From NCBI GenBank assembly GCA_037447655.1, contig JBBHKE010001071.1:1-62000 (forward strand): a stretch of DNA of 62,000 nt, in the 5' to 3' direction. The first letter of the stretch is position 1; each line of letters starts with the position of its first letter. Below, piece after piece: positions 23,756 through 35,092 of the stretch. Source of the DNA: Zygnema cylindricum. Lineage: Eukaryota > Streptophyta > Zygnematophyceae > Zygnematales > Zygnemataceae. The translations under genes were made by a program, and so were the position numbers. The notes beneath the pieces were generated by a model. That model did no database searches, had not been told where the DNA came from, and saw nothing but the letters and a program-made list of their open reading frames with translations.

Positions 23756-25695
23756 TGGGATTACCGTACTGGCAATTTCCATGTTCTTGAAATAGTGTGC
23801 TATTTCGAAGTTGTTAAAATAAGTGTAGCGATCTGGCCAAACATGTTTCTTTGCATTTCTTCTTTGCATTTCTTTGGGGTAGAAACTCGCTCATAAAAGG
23901 ATGTTTTTGAGGAGGCGGAACATGTTAGAGATTGGAAGTGTTTTAGAAATGTAGATGGCTGGAAAGTTTTTGGCACGTACAGAACACACTTGTACATATA
24001 TTTTCAGTTGAAGCGGTGATTTTTTCAGATGTGGTGATTAGAGGAGCCAATTCTTTTACTTATGTTCGTCATGTGTGTATTTACAAATTTGTCACTTGTA
24101 CCTCTTTGAATTTGGATTTGAACACTTGTTGGCTATGATTCTTTTGCCAACCTCAAACATTTTTTAAGCTGGAAAAAATTGTTATTACTGCAACAACATC
24201 AAATTCAACTATTTGACTGTTCAACTACTAAGTTGCCACTCGGCATCCAATCCAACTACACTCATCCATCATTAACTGCACTTACTCAATCCAATGGTGT
24301 TCCCTTTGGTGTAGAGTAACTTGAGTAACTAAGAAGAAAAGTGAGTGATAGGAAACAGGTCCTTGGTGGATATCGAAGTGGCACTCAAAATATCGATGTT
24401 ATGTCAAATGGGCTAGTACTCGTTTTTTTGTTGTTTATGTGAAGAAAATAGCTGCATTTCTGTCAGTTTGTCTACTGCTACACATTGCAAAATATTGGAA
24501 AGGTGATGGAAGTTGTTCTCTTGAGCGTCAGCGAGTAACTCCAAAAACTGTATTTTCAAGTCTGCGTTTGTCGTATATCTTGTCACTAGAAATATCTGCA
24601 GTATGAATATGTTTCCATTGCTTAACTTCTTTATACATATTTCACTACGTCTAACTTCCATAACCATCCATTTTGACATTTCTAAAGGCTGACTTAAAAT
24701 GTTTTTGACAACTGATCAGGCCAACTTTTTCATCGATGATACAAACCAGTTCGTTTTCATTAAAATTAATTTGTGTATTACTACCTGCAATTTATTATAA
24801 AACATCAAATGGTAAAAATCAAAAAGCACAATGAAATGAAAAATTCTCAATTGTATGATTTTTAAAAATCTGTATTGTTTATTACTACCCGCACTTTATA
24901 TAATAAAACATCAAATGGTAAGAAATAAAAGCATTTTCACAATAGCAATAATTTCAATTTTGTGGCTTCTTCGCCTGCCAAAGCCAAAAAGCGTCCTCAC
25001 TACAATAGACCAAGAAAACAAGAATTAGAACCTTACAGCTATTTGATTTTATTTGCCATCTTTGATCTACTTAACACGAACAATAATTAAAGAGGGCAAA
25101 TGAAACACATTGCGGAAAAACAAATCTTAAACAGTCCATTTCAATATAGGGCAACAAAATGACACACGGTAAAAAAATGAAACATGATTTCAATAGAAAG
25201 CAATATAATGAGAAGTTTAAGAAAAGACAAAAGTTGTGGGTGAATGATTGTTGCTCAGATCTCCTTTTATGCTTTAGTTTCTTGAATCATTACAAAGTGT
25301 ATTATTATTAGACTCAACGACACTATATTTGTGTCCCTCCATTGTAGCCTTCGAACCTAAAGTAGCATAAATGACAATAGTTGTTCTAAATGTTCTAAAA
25401 GTTAAGGGACAATAAGCGCACATTATATACTCAAACTATTTGACGAATGACATATTCAAATCCAAGAAGTGATCCTTGACATCGTACTATTCAAACTTTC
25501 AGCTGTTAACCTCTTTGCATTAACAACTTCTAAGCAAAAATAATAAAATATGTACTTCCCCTAAAACGGAAAAAAATACAAACATAATCCATCAGCCCTA
25601 CCCTCCTTGAAAATAATTCAAAAATGTGTTAAAACTGTACCTAAAAACTATGAAAACTACTTAAATCTCTACAGCTGTCATCTGTACATCGGTCA
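23756..25695. other. Intergenic between convergent genes
   Basis: It contains the two 3' untranslated regions. A diverged direct repeat at about 24775-24850 and 24885-24950 shares ATTACTACC(T/C)GCA and AAAACATCAAATGGTAA. A short minus-strand frame at 24413-24679 has no recognisable family and was not called. Confidence 0.5.
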
Positions 25696-27945
25696 TCACT
25701 CGTCTGTATCTGTTTTTCTTGTCAATGTGTCTAATGTCTCTTTCAATTCTACAGAGTGTGGACCCAAGGGGTCGATAAGTCGAAATCCCGACGCAAACTC
25801 TTGGCAAGACGAGAGAGACGGCAATTTTCCCTTAATGGTTTGCTCCCCTCCATCTTCAGTTTTGCACTGACGATTATGAGGAGGGAAGAAGAAACAGGGT
25901 TCAGAAGAATAAGATCTTTCACAAACCGGACCTTCATTTCTTTCAGTCAATCCCTCAACCATCTTTTTGTTACCTTCCTCGGTAATTTTCATGATATAGG
26001 GAGCTCGACCGGACAGACCTGCCGCTATATATCCTTCAGACGAAAGACGTGTTGTCAATAAAGTTTTGCAAAAGCTTAGAAGAAAAATGTTTGTCAATAA
26101 CCTTTGTTCTTGTGCGAATTGATCTCCTTCAGAACCAGAAGGATAAATTGTTTGTACGTCAACAAGACTCCCATCAACAGCCACTCCTTCGGTATAAATT
26201 GCTCGTAAATAATCGGTATAACGTCTTTCACGCGAATACACAAAAACGAGAGTTTTACTTGGATTTCTATTCTCAATCACAGTATCCACACTTAATCCTT
26301 CTGAATTAGGAGGAATATTTCCCCATACCATCCACTCAGACCATTGCTTTGGTTCAATAGGAGGAGCCACAGCCTCGCTGACATGTGTCAGGCAGTCAAG
26401 AATTAACGTTTGTGTTAATGAGGTACTCTCTACACTTTTCTCAACCTGAATTCCTACAGTTTCGTTTGCTCCCTGAAAGTACAAGGAATAAACTCGCGTT
26501 ATTCGCTCCCACAAATGGTTATTAGGAAGAAGCAAATATCGCCCTAAGTGGGTGAAAGGCTCTTGTCCAGGGAAGAGAGACTCAAGTTGCTTCTTATAAT
26601 TAGACACCATAAAGAGTCCAGGAACAAAATATTGATCGGTATAAAAAGTTAACCAAGTGACTTTCTCGAGATTTTCTTGAGCTGTCGTACAGTAAAAGCC
26701 CTGGTCACGGTCATTCCAATTTTCTGAGAGATCTAGCCATAATGCTGGAATTCTTTTTTTTTTCGTAATTGACTTTCCAACAAATGAGCTTTCATTCAAA
26801 GATCCTTTAGAAATATCTGCCAGTCTGACAGATTTAGACGCATTTTGAGCGAAATCAAAGACGTTCCAAGGAATAAACCAACTGGACCCTACAAAAGGCT
26901 CACATGTCATAACTGAAAGTGACCAATCTCCCATTAAAAGGACTCTATTAGTGATTAACGCATAAGAAAAACTCGCTACAAGACTCTCCATACGGCTTCC
27001 AAACTCCAAATTTGAAGAATGATGAAGCAAAAACTTGCATAGCTTCCGAGAAGAATTTCCTTCCGACTTAATTTTTGGCAACTCCTCTCCTAATACCACA
27101 GCAGTCCAGTTTTTAACTGCTTTAGTACAGGACTGGTGATATTTAGCGTACTGTGACAACCTTTTTTGGAGATCAGGGGAAGGTTTATATCCTGGAGATA
27201 CCCGATCAAAGTATTGGTTTCCTTCAATCCTGGACCAGCATTCGTCTTTATTACGGCGATATTTGTTTGGAGATACAATATCGGATCCGGCAGCTTGGAC
27301 GCTCGAAATGTCACTGTCATTATTTCCCTGACCAATACCTTCCTGTAAAATTCTAGGGGTACAATCCTTAATATTCACTTTACTTTTTACATCGTCAGTA
27401 TTACCACTGTCACCTCTTGTTTCATCCTCCCATCGCAAAATTTTATCATCGTTAGATGCGCCTTCATTCGGTCCAGTGTCAGCCCATGGAAAACTCAAAT
27501 GCATAAAAAGTTTTATCTGCCCGAATTGCTTGAGGAATAATTCCTGTACTGAATTTCTCTGCGAGTTTCGAGTGTCCGGTCTTAACTCTTCACATAAGAT
27601 GGCTGGCAGTTGGTCCCCTGGAATACTTGCAGGTACTCCTTTGCTATTGCGATTCTCGGAATGACCGAGAGGAATAAAACCAAAAGCGTTCAAAAACAGA
27701 GTCACAATAACTATGCTTCCTAACAATTGGAATTTGTTCAAAGAATTTAGTCGAAAGAGTCGTAACTTGAGAATTGTTAGCACGGCAATTTTTACAAAAC
27801 TCTGTAGCTTCGAAGTAACTTTTAAAGCTTGCGTTTTCAAACTACAGATTCTACTGTATTTATCTTCAGGACAAATGTTTGTACAAGGAATTTCCAGTTT
27901 ATGCATGTCATCATAACAAACGCTCACTCTTGAGCGTTTTTCCAT
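25696..27945 (-). CDS. GT37-like fucosyltransferase (xyloglucan/AGP type), intronless, divergent
   Basis: A single 749-codon frame encodes a type II Golgi-like topology: basic N-terminus, membrane segment at about 73-92, then lumenal domain. GT37 hallmarks are PGDQLPAILCEEL (about 109-121), GYKPSPDLQKRLSQYAKYH (252-270), CEPFVGSSWFIPW (348-360), a HLGRYLLLPNNHLW block (466-479), LTNIFLLSFCKTLLTT with EGYIAAGL, and CERSYSSEPCFFFPP near the C-terminus. The family transfers fucose from GDP-fucose to cell-wall glycans in the Golgi. About 120 extra residues lie between the stem motif and the KPSP block. The usual GLGNR loop reads EFGSR (314-318). The GIQ(V/I)R nucleotide-binding motif reads GIQVE (498-502), which places glutamate where the family has a key arginine. 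Activity is therefore uncertain. It is convergent with the desiccation-related gene. Confidence 0.85.
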   Translation of the reverse strand: MEKRSRVSVCYDDMHKLEIPCTNICPEDKYSRICSLKTQALKVTSKLQSFVKIAVLTILKLRLFRLNSLNKFQLLGSIVIVTLFLNAFGFIPLGHSENRNSKGVPASIPGDQLPAILCEELRPDTRNSQRNSVQELFLKQFGQIKLFMHLSFPWADTGPNEGASNDDKILRWEDETRGDSGNTDDVKSKVNIKDCTPRILQEGIGQGNNDSDISSVQAAGSDIVSPNKYRRNKDECWSRIEGNQYFDRVSPGYKPSPDLQKRLSQYAKYHQSCTKAVKNWTAVVLGEELPKIKSEGNSSRKLCKFLLHHSSNLEFGSRMESLVASFSYALITNRVLLMGDWSLSVMTCEPFVGSSWFIPWNVFDFAQNASKSVRLADISKGSLNESSFVGKSITKKKRIPALWLDLSENWNDRDQGFYCTTAQENLEKVTWLTFYTDQYFVPGLFMVSNYKKQLESLFPGQEPFTHLGRYLLLPNNHLWERITRVYSLYFQGANETVGIQVEKSVESTSLTQTLILDCLTHVSEAVAPPIEPKQWSEWMVWGNIPPNSEGLSVDTVIENRNPSKTLVFVYSRERRYTDYLRAIYTEGVAVDGSLVDVQTIYPSGSEGDQFAQEQRLLTNIFLLSFCKTLLTTRLSSEGYIAAGLSGRAPYIMKITEEGNKKMVEGLTERNEGPVCERSYSSEPCFFFPPHNRQCKTEDGGEQTIKGKLPSLSSCQEFASGFRLIDPLGPHSVELKETLDTLTRKTDTDE

Positions 27946-29607
27946 AACTTAGATAAAAATATCCACTCTATGTGCGAATCTGAAAGCTTCTGCTCATACA
28001 AAGAGGAGCAAAAAATCGAGAAACGAATTAAAATAATCCTTGAATGTAAGATATAGCTGCGAGAAACTTCTGCAAAACAGTACCTGCAGACTCAAGAATA
28101 AGCTGACAAGAGGGCTGAAGCGTAAAAGAGTTACGGAACTTAAGTTTGTTTACGGTAGAAATAGAATCTTAGTGAGAAAATTACAGTAACAAAGTATTGA
28201 ATCATAACAGAAATGTTGTTAGAGAGCCAGCAAGCAAATCTCTGTGCAGCAGAAACTTAGAGTTGCATTAGCCTAAAATCGAGATGTAACAGAAATGCTG
28301 TTGGAGGGAGCGATGACAGAATACTCCTACAGTACTACTGTAGCCAGAGAGTATTATTTTAGATTGTTGGCAATACTCTCTGCTTGACTTGCCTCCAAGC
28401 AAGAAACACCTGACGGCCGAACGTCATAATTTTTCTATCGCTTCATCGTTGACGGACACGGCAGAAAAAGAGACGGAAAAGTCATACCACACCGTTTCGT
28501 AGACCACGGAAAACTGTTAATTGTCAACTTTGAGTGCGAACGAGTGTCGATAATAGAGTGGTACATTCTAAATAGAGTTCCATAAAGGCTTGCTTACGTG
28601 GAGAGATTATGTCCATTGAATTCGGATAATAGAACTGAGGACGCAGGGTCCCAAAGCGGTACTACTGTTCTGCTTCTGTTTTTTTCCTAACCAAGTCGTC
28701 AATTGACAGTATTGACAAGGAAACCGACTGCGTCGCCAAATGACAAAAGTGTCGACGCTGAACTTGACTTGCAACCGAAATCCGGTCAACGGCGGCTCGC
28801 TAACAAAATCTGAATGACCTGCGGTTGACCACTTGGTTAACACCCTTCGTTTCGAGATTCGATATTCCATGTAGGCTTGTATAGAGGTTCGTCACCGTCG
28901 CATATGTCTCCTTGCAATAAGGAACCGTTTTTCGAACCGGTGATTTTAGGCTCGGAAAGCTTTTTGGACCTTTTGGACTTTTGGAGAACCTCTCAGCACG
29001 TTGAGGTTCGTTCGTCGTGATTTGAAAGTGAAGAACCCCTTGGAATCCCTCGTATTGGCGCGGCTGATGACGTGGCTCCAGTTTTGCTTTATGCCTTTAG
29101 CGATGTACCACTACAGTAGCGTGATTAGAATCAATATCAGCAAACAACGGCACAGTCACAAATTCTCGGCGCATTAATGCACCGACCTAGGGACTATCGT
29201 AGGTTTTGTCGCTACAATAGTAAATGCGGAAAATCAATGCGGACTCGGCAGACCGTACGAAACGTTTTCGATGATCGGCAAAACACACCAACGTTCCATG
29301 GGTGATCTTCCATTAGCTCAGTTCCGCTCTTATACTACTGCCCTCCTCAGTGAAACATCGTATTCAGCCTCAGTTCATTGGGAATCATTAAATGAAAAGC
29401 TCGTTAGCCAATGATATTGTTCGGCATTCGTACTTGTCGAAACTTCATTCGGAACTTCTAAAGCCGTACAAATGCCTAGCAGGAAAAGTACAGTACACAG
29501 AGAATCGTAACTAAAGTAATGAAAAAATTAGTGTACAAAAACCTAAAAAAAAAATAGAGTAATTAACGCTAATTTATGTGATAGAGCTGTTTCAACTATG
29601 AAGTTTA
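27946..29607. other. Upstream region of the fucosyltransferase gene
   Basis: It holds the putative promoter of the GT37-like gene. No conserved coding segment, transposon end or RNA gene was recognised across these 1.66 kb. Confidence 0.45.
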
Positions 29608-31158
29608 GGGTACTTTCGCATGTGCTAAAGTTACAGCTATTTTCTGTCGTTTTCCTCCATAACTAAGAAAAAAATCCGCAGCCGTATTAAAAAATATAAA
29701 TTACCACCGTACAAGTTGCGTTACCTTTAAACTTTATACGTACAGTAGTTTGTCGTTTAGCGTGATTTAATTTGTCGTCTAGCGCATTTCGACCCACTTT
29801 CGCGTCCTTTCAGCACATGTTCAAACTTTAAATCAAATCACTTGGCGAGGTGATTTGAAATAAAGTCCAATAAGGTGACGAATAGGCAGACGATGTCGCA
29901 CGTGTCGTAAGTTTTTTACAATTTTTGTGCGCGGTGTACCAAAATAAAATCACACTGCACGTTTCCAACCTGTGCGTACTGATTTCCAGGCGCTGATTTC
30001 CGTACAGGGACCGTCTCTCTCTAACACACGTGTCTTCACACGTACTACGTAGGAAACACATTGGGCACCTGTCGGCAAGTGGGAAAACGAAAAACGAAAC
30101 CGCATTTTTGTGCGACGGCGAAAGGTAATTTAGAGTTTTGACACATCGACAATGTGGCCTACGGACATTACGAAGTCACAAAAATTGTATAGCCTGCCTC
30201 AAATTGAAGTTAAGTGGAAGTTTTGCCTCATTTTGTGTACCACTTCATCTGTCACATTAGTTCATACACGTCTACATAAATCACATTTTTAAGTAGCAAG
30301 TTAGGGTGTATCCCCATGTGCATAAGGGTTTTTTTCTGTCGTTTTGCCGTAAAACTTAGCGCCGTACTGCCTAAGTTGCAACCGCACGAAGGAATCGCAA
30401 ATTTGTAGAGTACAATTTGCGTCATCCTTGAACTTAGGATGTACGAAAATTTGTCGTCTTGTGCTTTTCGACCCACTTCTACGACAAAAAACGTCATCTT
30501 CAAACTTTTGTTTAAAACACATGCGCGATGTGATTTAAAATTAGGTTTTTTCGATTGACAAATAGGAACATATTTTCGCACGTGCCGTAAATTTCGAAAA
30601 CTTTCCTACGATTCCAAGGACAAGGAAAAGTACATAGTTCGCTATGTTCTGTCCGTTTGCGTTATGATAAGACAAAAAGAAGTACTCAGTTTGTTTGATT
30701 TTGTCCGTTTTCGTCCAGGGGTCTTCAAATTCCGATGCCATTTCACCTCGAGCGGACAGGCGACGCGAATGGCAAAGCGCATCTTCTTCAACCGTGAAAC
30801 TGCCAGGCTGGAATGCGGTACGTCTACAATGTCACAGTAAGACATGCGACGTCACAAAGCAGTTCCAAAAAATAACGTGCGACCACAAATTGTAGACGTT
30901 GACAACCGTCACAAGTATTGTCGACGTATACAATCGTCACAAGTGTAAGTTGCGATTTTGTCCTTACAGACATAAGGACACTTGAAAACCGGGTCCGGCG
31001 GATCCGCGCTGTAATACAAAGTAAGTTCGCTAAGTTACAAGTACATAGGGACATACCCTTATTTGCGTTTACATCCGAATGCTCTGAAAGTTGTACGGAG
31101 AATCTTCGCTAAAAAACAAAGTAACAAGACTAATTTTCGGTTACATGCGAAAGTACCC
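29608..31158. mobile_element. TTA-flanked Harbinger-like non-autonomous element (outer)
   Basis: The left end GGGTACTTTCGCATGT and right end ACATGCGAAAGTACCC are perfect 16-bp inverted repeats. They are flanked by TTA at 29605-29607 and 31159-31161. No transposase is visible. A second, related TTA-flanked element (30304-31058) is nested within it. Confidence 0.75.
30304..31058. mobile_element. TTA-flanked Harbinger-like MITE, 755 bp (nested)
   Basis: Ends are GGGTGTATCCCCATGTG and ACATAGGGACATACCC, imperfect inverted repeats, flanked by TTA (30301-30303 and 31059-31061). It shares termini and the GACGTCTACAA/ACCGTCACA-rich subterminal region with the element at 8990-12563. Its right end is repeated in inverted orientation at 37822-38014. 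Confidence 0.75.
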
Positions 31159-31754
31159 TTACTCTAATTTGGCACGCTAATATCCTCTACTGTATAAGGT
31201 ATTCGTACAGAATTTGGCAAAACGTACAGTTTATTGTCACTATGACGTTTGCACTACGCGGTTTGTTAAAACGCAGATACATGATAACGACCTGTATTAA
31301 ATCATTATTTGTACTTTTTGACTTAATAAAGTACATTTTTGCACGACCGGAGGTCGTCCGCACTCCACGCTATTTTAAACGAACCTATATTATAATTAAA
31401 AACGCTAATTAAACTTTACCTAAAATAGAATAATGAAAAAATTAGAATCATTTACTCTATTTCATGTGATAAAGTAAAAATTTCGAGCGACCGAATTAGA
31501 GTAATTTACTCTATTTACGATTCGCGGTGTACTGCAATGGAAAACATAACATCCGACGCCAGCAGAAACGGTAAACGGTTTTGGATCGATATAACGTCCA
31601 TTTCGGCAGTTTTACTTGCCAGGTGGAATGTGAGAAAACTGGAAAAGTCAAACTGATCGCCTACTTCCAAACTTACGGGAGGTAAGCGATTTGCGTATCC
31701 CATAGAACTTCGAAACTGTACATTTGCAGTTAAGAGTTTGATTCATATCGACCC

Positions 31755-31983
31755 CTACAACGTGTATTGCTATTTTTGTCAATAATTTTTTCGCCACTTA
31801 AATCATCTTTTCTCCGTACACAATTGTCCAATTTTCAATTTGAGACCGCCAATCGGAAGCGAGAATCATACCTTTTAAAGTTTCAATCGCCACCGTTAGA
31901 CCTACAATCCGACATATGTGTACGGAGAAAAGATGTATTAAGTGGCAAAAAAAAATTAACACTAATAGCGATACACGGTGTAG
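31755..31983. mobile_element. Foldback MITE with about 70-bp inverted repeats (TA-flanked, mariner-like)
   Basis: CTACAACGTGTATTGCTATT at 31755 is inverted relative to the sequence ending CGATACACGGTGTAG at 31983. Pairing continues for about 70 bases through CGCCACTTAA and CATCTTTTCTCCGTACACA. The outermost TA on each side is compatible with a TA duplication, leaving termini beginning CACCG. It is about 230 bp long with no coding capacity. Confidence 0.7.
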
Positions 31984-32000
31984 CATCTATAAAGCTATAG

Positions 32001-32694
32001 CAAAGGTCGCAAACGGTCAACCGAAACCGTGACCGACTGTTGACCGACCGCCCGCGCCGGATCCGGAACGGATTCGGCTGCCAAATTTTGGGGGTCTGGC
32101 GGTTACGGTCGGTTAATTCACCAGAAAAAAAAAAAAAGTCGGTTACGGTTGGTCAACCAAAAAACCAAAAAAAATGAAAATTTTGTACTGTCCCTATAAT
32201 CCAACACTCTTGTACTTTGTACTCTTTGGTATCGTGGAAGTACGTGACATCATGATTAGCGTCGCAAATCTGACACGGTACTTTAGTAACGCTATTCATT
32301 TCGCAAATCTTAGGGAACGCGACAAAGCGTCGCAAATCTGACACGGTAGTACACTATTCATTTCGCAAATCTTAGGGATCGCGACAATGCGTCGCAAATC
32401 TGACACGGTAGTAACACTATTCATTTCGCAAATCTTAAGGAACGCGACAAATCGTAATTATTGGCTTATTCATACGTCGTACATTAATTAATTTTGTACC
32501 TTTTCGGTTACGGGCGGGCACGGTTAGTCGCGAGAAATCCAGTTTCGGTTAAATTTATTTTTCGTAAACGCCGGTCGGTTAACGGTTAACAATTTTGGAG
32601 CGTGACATAACTCGGTCGGGCGTCGGTTACTCAGATTTTGAAAAAATAAACGGTCGGTTTCGGTTATGTAAAATTTTGACTTTTGCGACCTTTG
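32001..32694. mobile_element. hAT-like MITE with internal minisatellite, about 0.7 kb
   Basis: CAAAGGTCGCAAA at 32001 is inverted at 32682-32694, with CTATAG on both outer flanks (31995-32000 and 32695-32700). Because CTATAG is palindromic, it could be part of the inverted repeat or of the target duplication. The interior has several CGGTCGGTTACGGTT-like units and a three-copy 62-68-bp tandem repeat. No transposase is present. Confidence 0.65.
32259..32450 (+). repeat. Three-copy tandem repeat, 62-68 bp
   Basis: Units start at 32259, 32327 and 32389 with GCGTCGCAAATCTGACACGG and include ATTCATTTCGCAAATCTTAG and AACGCGACAA. The copies are over 90 percent alike by eye. Confidence 0.85.
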
Positions 32695-32700
32695 CTATAG

Positions 32701-34505
32701 TATCGGGCCGATATGATTTTCCGTCCTTCGCTTTCCTTCTCAAACCTTCGGCATATCGGTTTCTGGGCCTTTTCTCTCACTATTTGAAGCCAAATATCGC
32801 ATGCAAGTAATCAAAAGAAAGGATTTTCAAAGAATTTTTTTCTCGTACGAAAATAAAAGAGTGTATTTCACTATTTTTACAATAAACTGGTCCACCAGTT
32901 TCACCGACTCCTTTATTTCGCTTTTCGGCTTTTTTTTTTGTTCGCTTTTCTGAAATTAAATTATGCGATACTAATGTTTTTTTTTTTCAGCAGAAGTCAT
33001 AGTAACTAGCTTGTCTAATAATGATTTGTTTGATAAATTGACAATAGAAGAATCACATTTCACATTTCTCAAGAGTCAAGAGCAAGTCAGAAAATATGAC
33101 GGGTGGATAGAAAAAAAATGCCATTGATAATTAAACATCTTACCATTTTTTGGGGATAAGATTTCAATTATGATTCAATTCAGAAAAAATAAAAGGACTA
33201 AATTGGTGCAATTGTTTGAAAAAAAATTGGTTTAAGAAATTGAGATAATCTCAAATTCAATCTCTAACTTTAAATTAACTTACATTTATTCTAAAGTTAG
33301 AATCGGTAGTGTCGTGTATCGGCAAAGTTTTGCCGAAACTCAGATATTGTACCTTTTTTTGGCTTGCCGATAGTCGATATGTTGGCACGATATATCGACA
33401 CATGTATTATAGCCGATAAAAATCCGATTAAAATATTGTAATAATATTAATAATAATAATTATTATTTATTAATTTATCAGAGATAACACCTGTACCGAT
33501 AACTACACCGCGAATCGCTATTAGAGTACATGACGCTAATTGGGGTACCTCTTTTTTTGGGGCAAATTCTCAAATTGAATAAAGTACGTTAATTGTTTTT
33601 GCACGTTATTTGAGGTACCCCGCTCAATGCGGTTCATAATTGTAATTTAGGGTCCTTTTATATAGTGTGGTGTACGGACTGTCAAATCCGTACTGTTCCG
33701 TACCTTTTTAAATATAAAAGTACAGAAAAAATATATACGCCGTCGCGCGCGCACGAAAATGTGCTCTAAAAAAAATGGCCGAAAGAGGTCGGCATAAAAC
33801 GCGTTCCCATTTCTTCGAATGTGGTAGGCATGGTCGGCCGTGTGAACACAGGACATCAGTGTAGGTTGAAAGTTAAGATTTTTTTCCATAAAACAGTCCA
33901 ACGACGTCATGTGTGACTCTGTCGTTGTAACCGTCGACCTTAACTGTTTACGTTGTCTTTGTAATTAAAGGATTACACATAACCAATGTGTAAACCTTAA
34001 TTCTATTTCGAGAACACAACCTATTTAGCGACAATGTACACCCTCATTGAGTCAAAAGTGAAAAATGACTATCAAATAGGGTACGTTATGACATTAAAAT
34101 GGGTGTTTATTCAAAAATGCACACATAATAGAGTAATTAAAAAAAACAATTAGAGTTAAAGTACAACATTTGGCGTTGGTGATATATGTCTTGGGATAAC
34201 GCCAAATGCGGACATACCCCAGAAAAAAGATTCCTTTACGACGAATCACAAGCATTTTAAATGTTTTTTTTTTTCGTGGGTTATGTCGCTTTCTGCCGTC
34301 ATTCTCAAGATATGTAAATTTTATACACGAGAAACAAGTGAACCTTCTACCCCCTCATTCTATTCGCAGCCATGGTTTTCTTCATGACATGGCCATTCTA
34401 TCGCCTTCGTTTTCGTATCCTCGTCGCTGGTTTGTTGGCGGTGAGGTTTTATTACTGCCTCTTTCCTCCATTATTGCTCTCCTTATTCCACTCCTTCACC
34501 CTCCA
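32701..34505. other. Gene-free, AT-rich
   Basis: No gene was recognised. One copy of the CTACACCGCGAATCGCTATT terminus occurs at about 33504, and a small inverted pair GGGGTACCTC/GAGGTACCCC lies at about 33542 and 33610. Confidence 0.45.
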
Positions 34506-35092
34506 GATATGCCTCGTCCTGTCTCCCTCTCTCTCAATCTGCCTCTATCCCCTCTCCCTCTCCCTATCACTCTCCCTCTCTCTCCCGTTTCCTCCCTTCA
34601 ATTTGCCTCCCTTTCTCTCTCTCCTCTAGTATTGCCTCTCCCTCTCCCTCTCCCTCAATCTCCCTCTCCTTCTCCCTTCCTCTCTCCCTCTCTCTCTCAA
34701 TCTGCCTCTCTTTCTCTTTCCTCTCCCTCTCCCTCTCCCTCTCAATCTACTTCTCTCCTCTCCCTCTCCCTATCCCTCTCCCTCTCCCTATCCCTCTCCC
34801 TCTCCCTCTCAATCTGCCTTTCCCTCTCCCTCACCTTTCCCTCTACCTCTTAATCTGCCTAATCTACCCCCCCCCCTCCCTCTCCCCGCTTAGTGCCTCT
34901 CCCTTTGTCCCTCACTCTCTCTCTCAACTCGCCTCTCCCTCTCATTTTCCGTCTTCTTCTCCCTAACACTCTCCCTCTCGATGTGCCTCTCTCCCCTCTC
35001 TCTCTCCCCCTCTCTACCTCTCTCTACCACTTTTTCCCTCTCTCTCTCCCTCTCTCTCTCTCTCATCTTCTCTCTCTCTCTCGTCCTTGGTG
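34506..35092 (+). repeat. Pyrimidine-rich minisatellite (CTCTCCCTCTCC / CTCAATCTGCC)
   Basis: Almost pure C/T with CCTCTCCCTCTCCCTCTC units, punctuated by CTCTCAATCTGCCT. Its reverse complement units (AGGCAGATTGAGAG) recur in the purine-rich block at 54950-56620. Ser/Leu/Pro frames across it are low-complexity products. Confidence 0.9.

Noticed and set aside
24413-24679. 88-codon minus-strand frame between convergent genes
   Set aside because: Plausible amino acid mix but no recognised family, no splice partners and no promoter evidence.
32259-32450. Regularly spaced repeats resembling a CRISPR-like array
   Set aside because: The units are contiguous tandem copies without unique spacers, lie inside a MITE, and the genome is eukaryotic.
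34206-34853. 215-codon Ser/Leu/Pro frame
   Set aside because: Most of its length is the CTCTCC minisatellite; there is no domain and no composition other than that dictated by the repeat.
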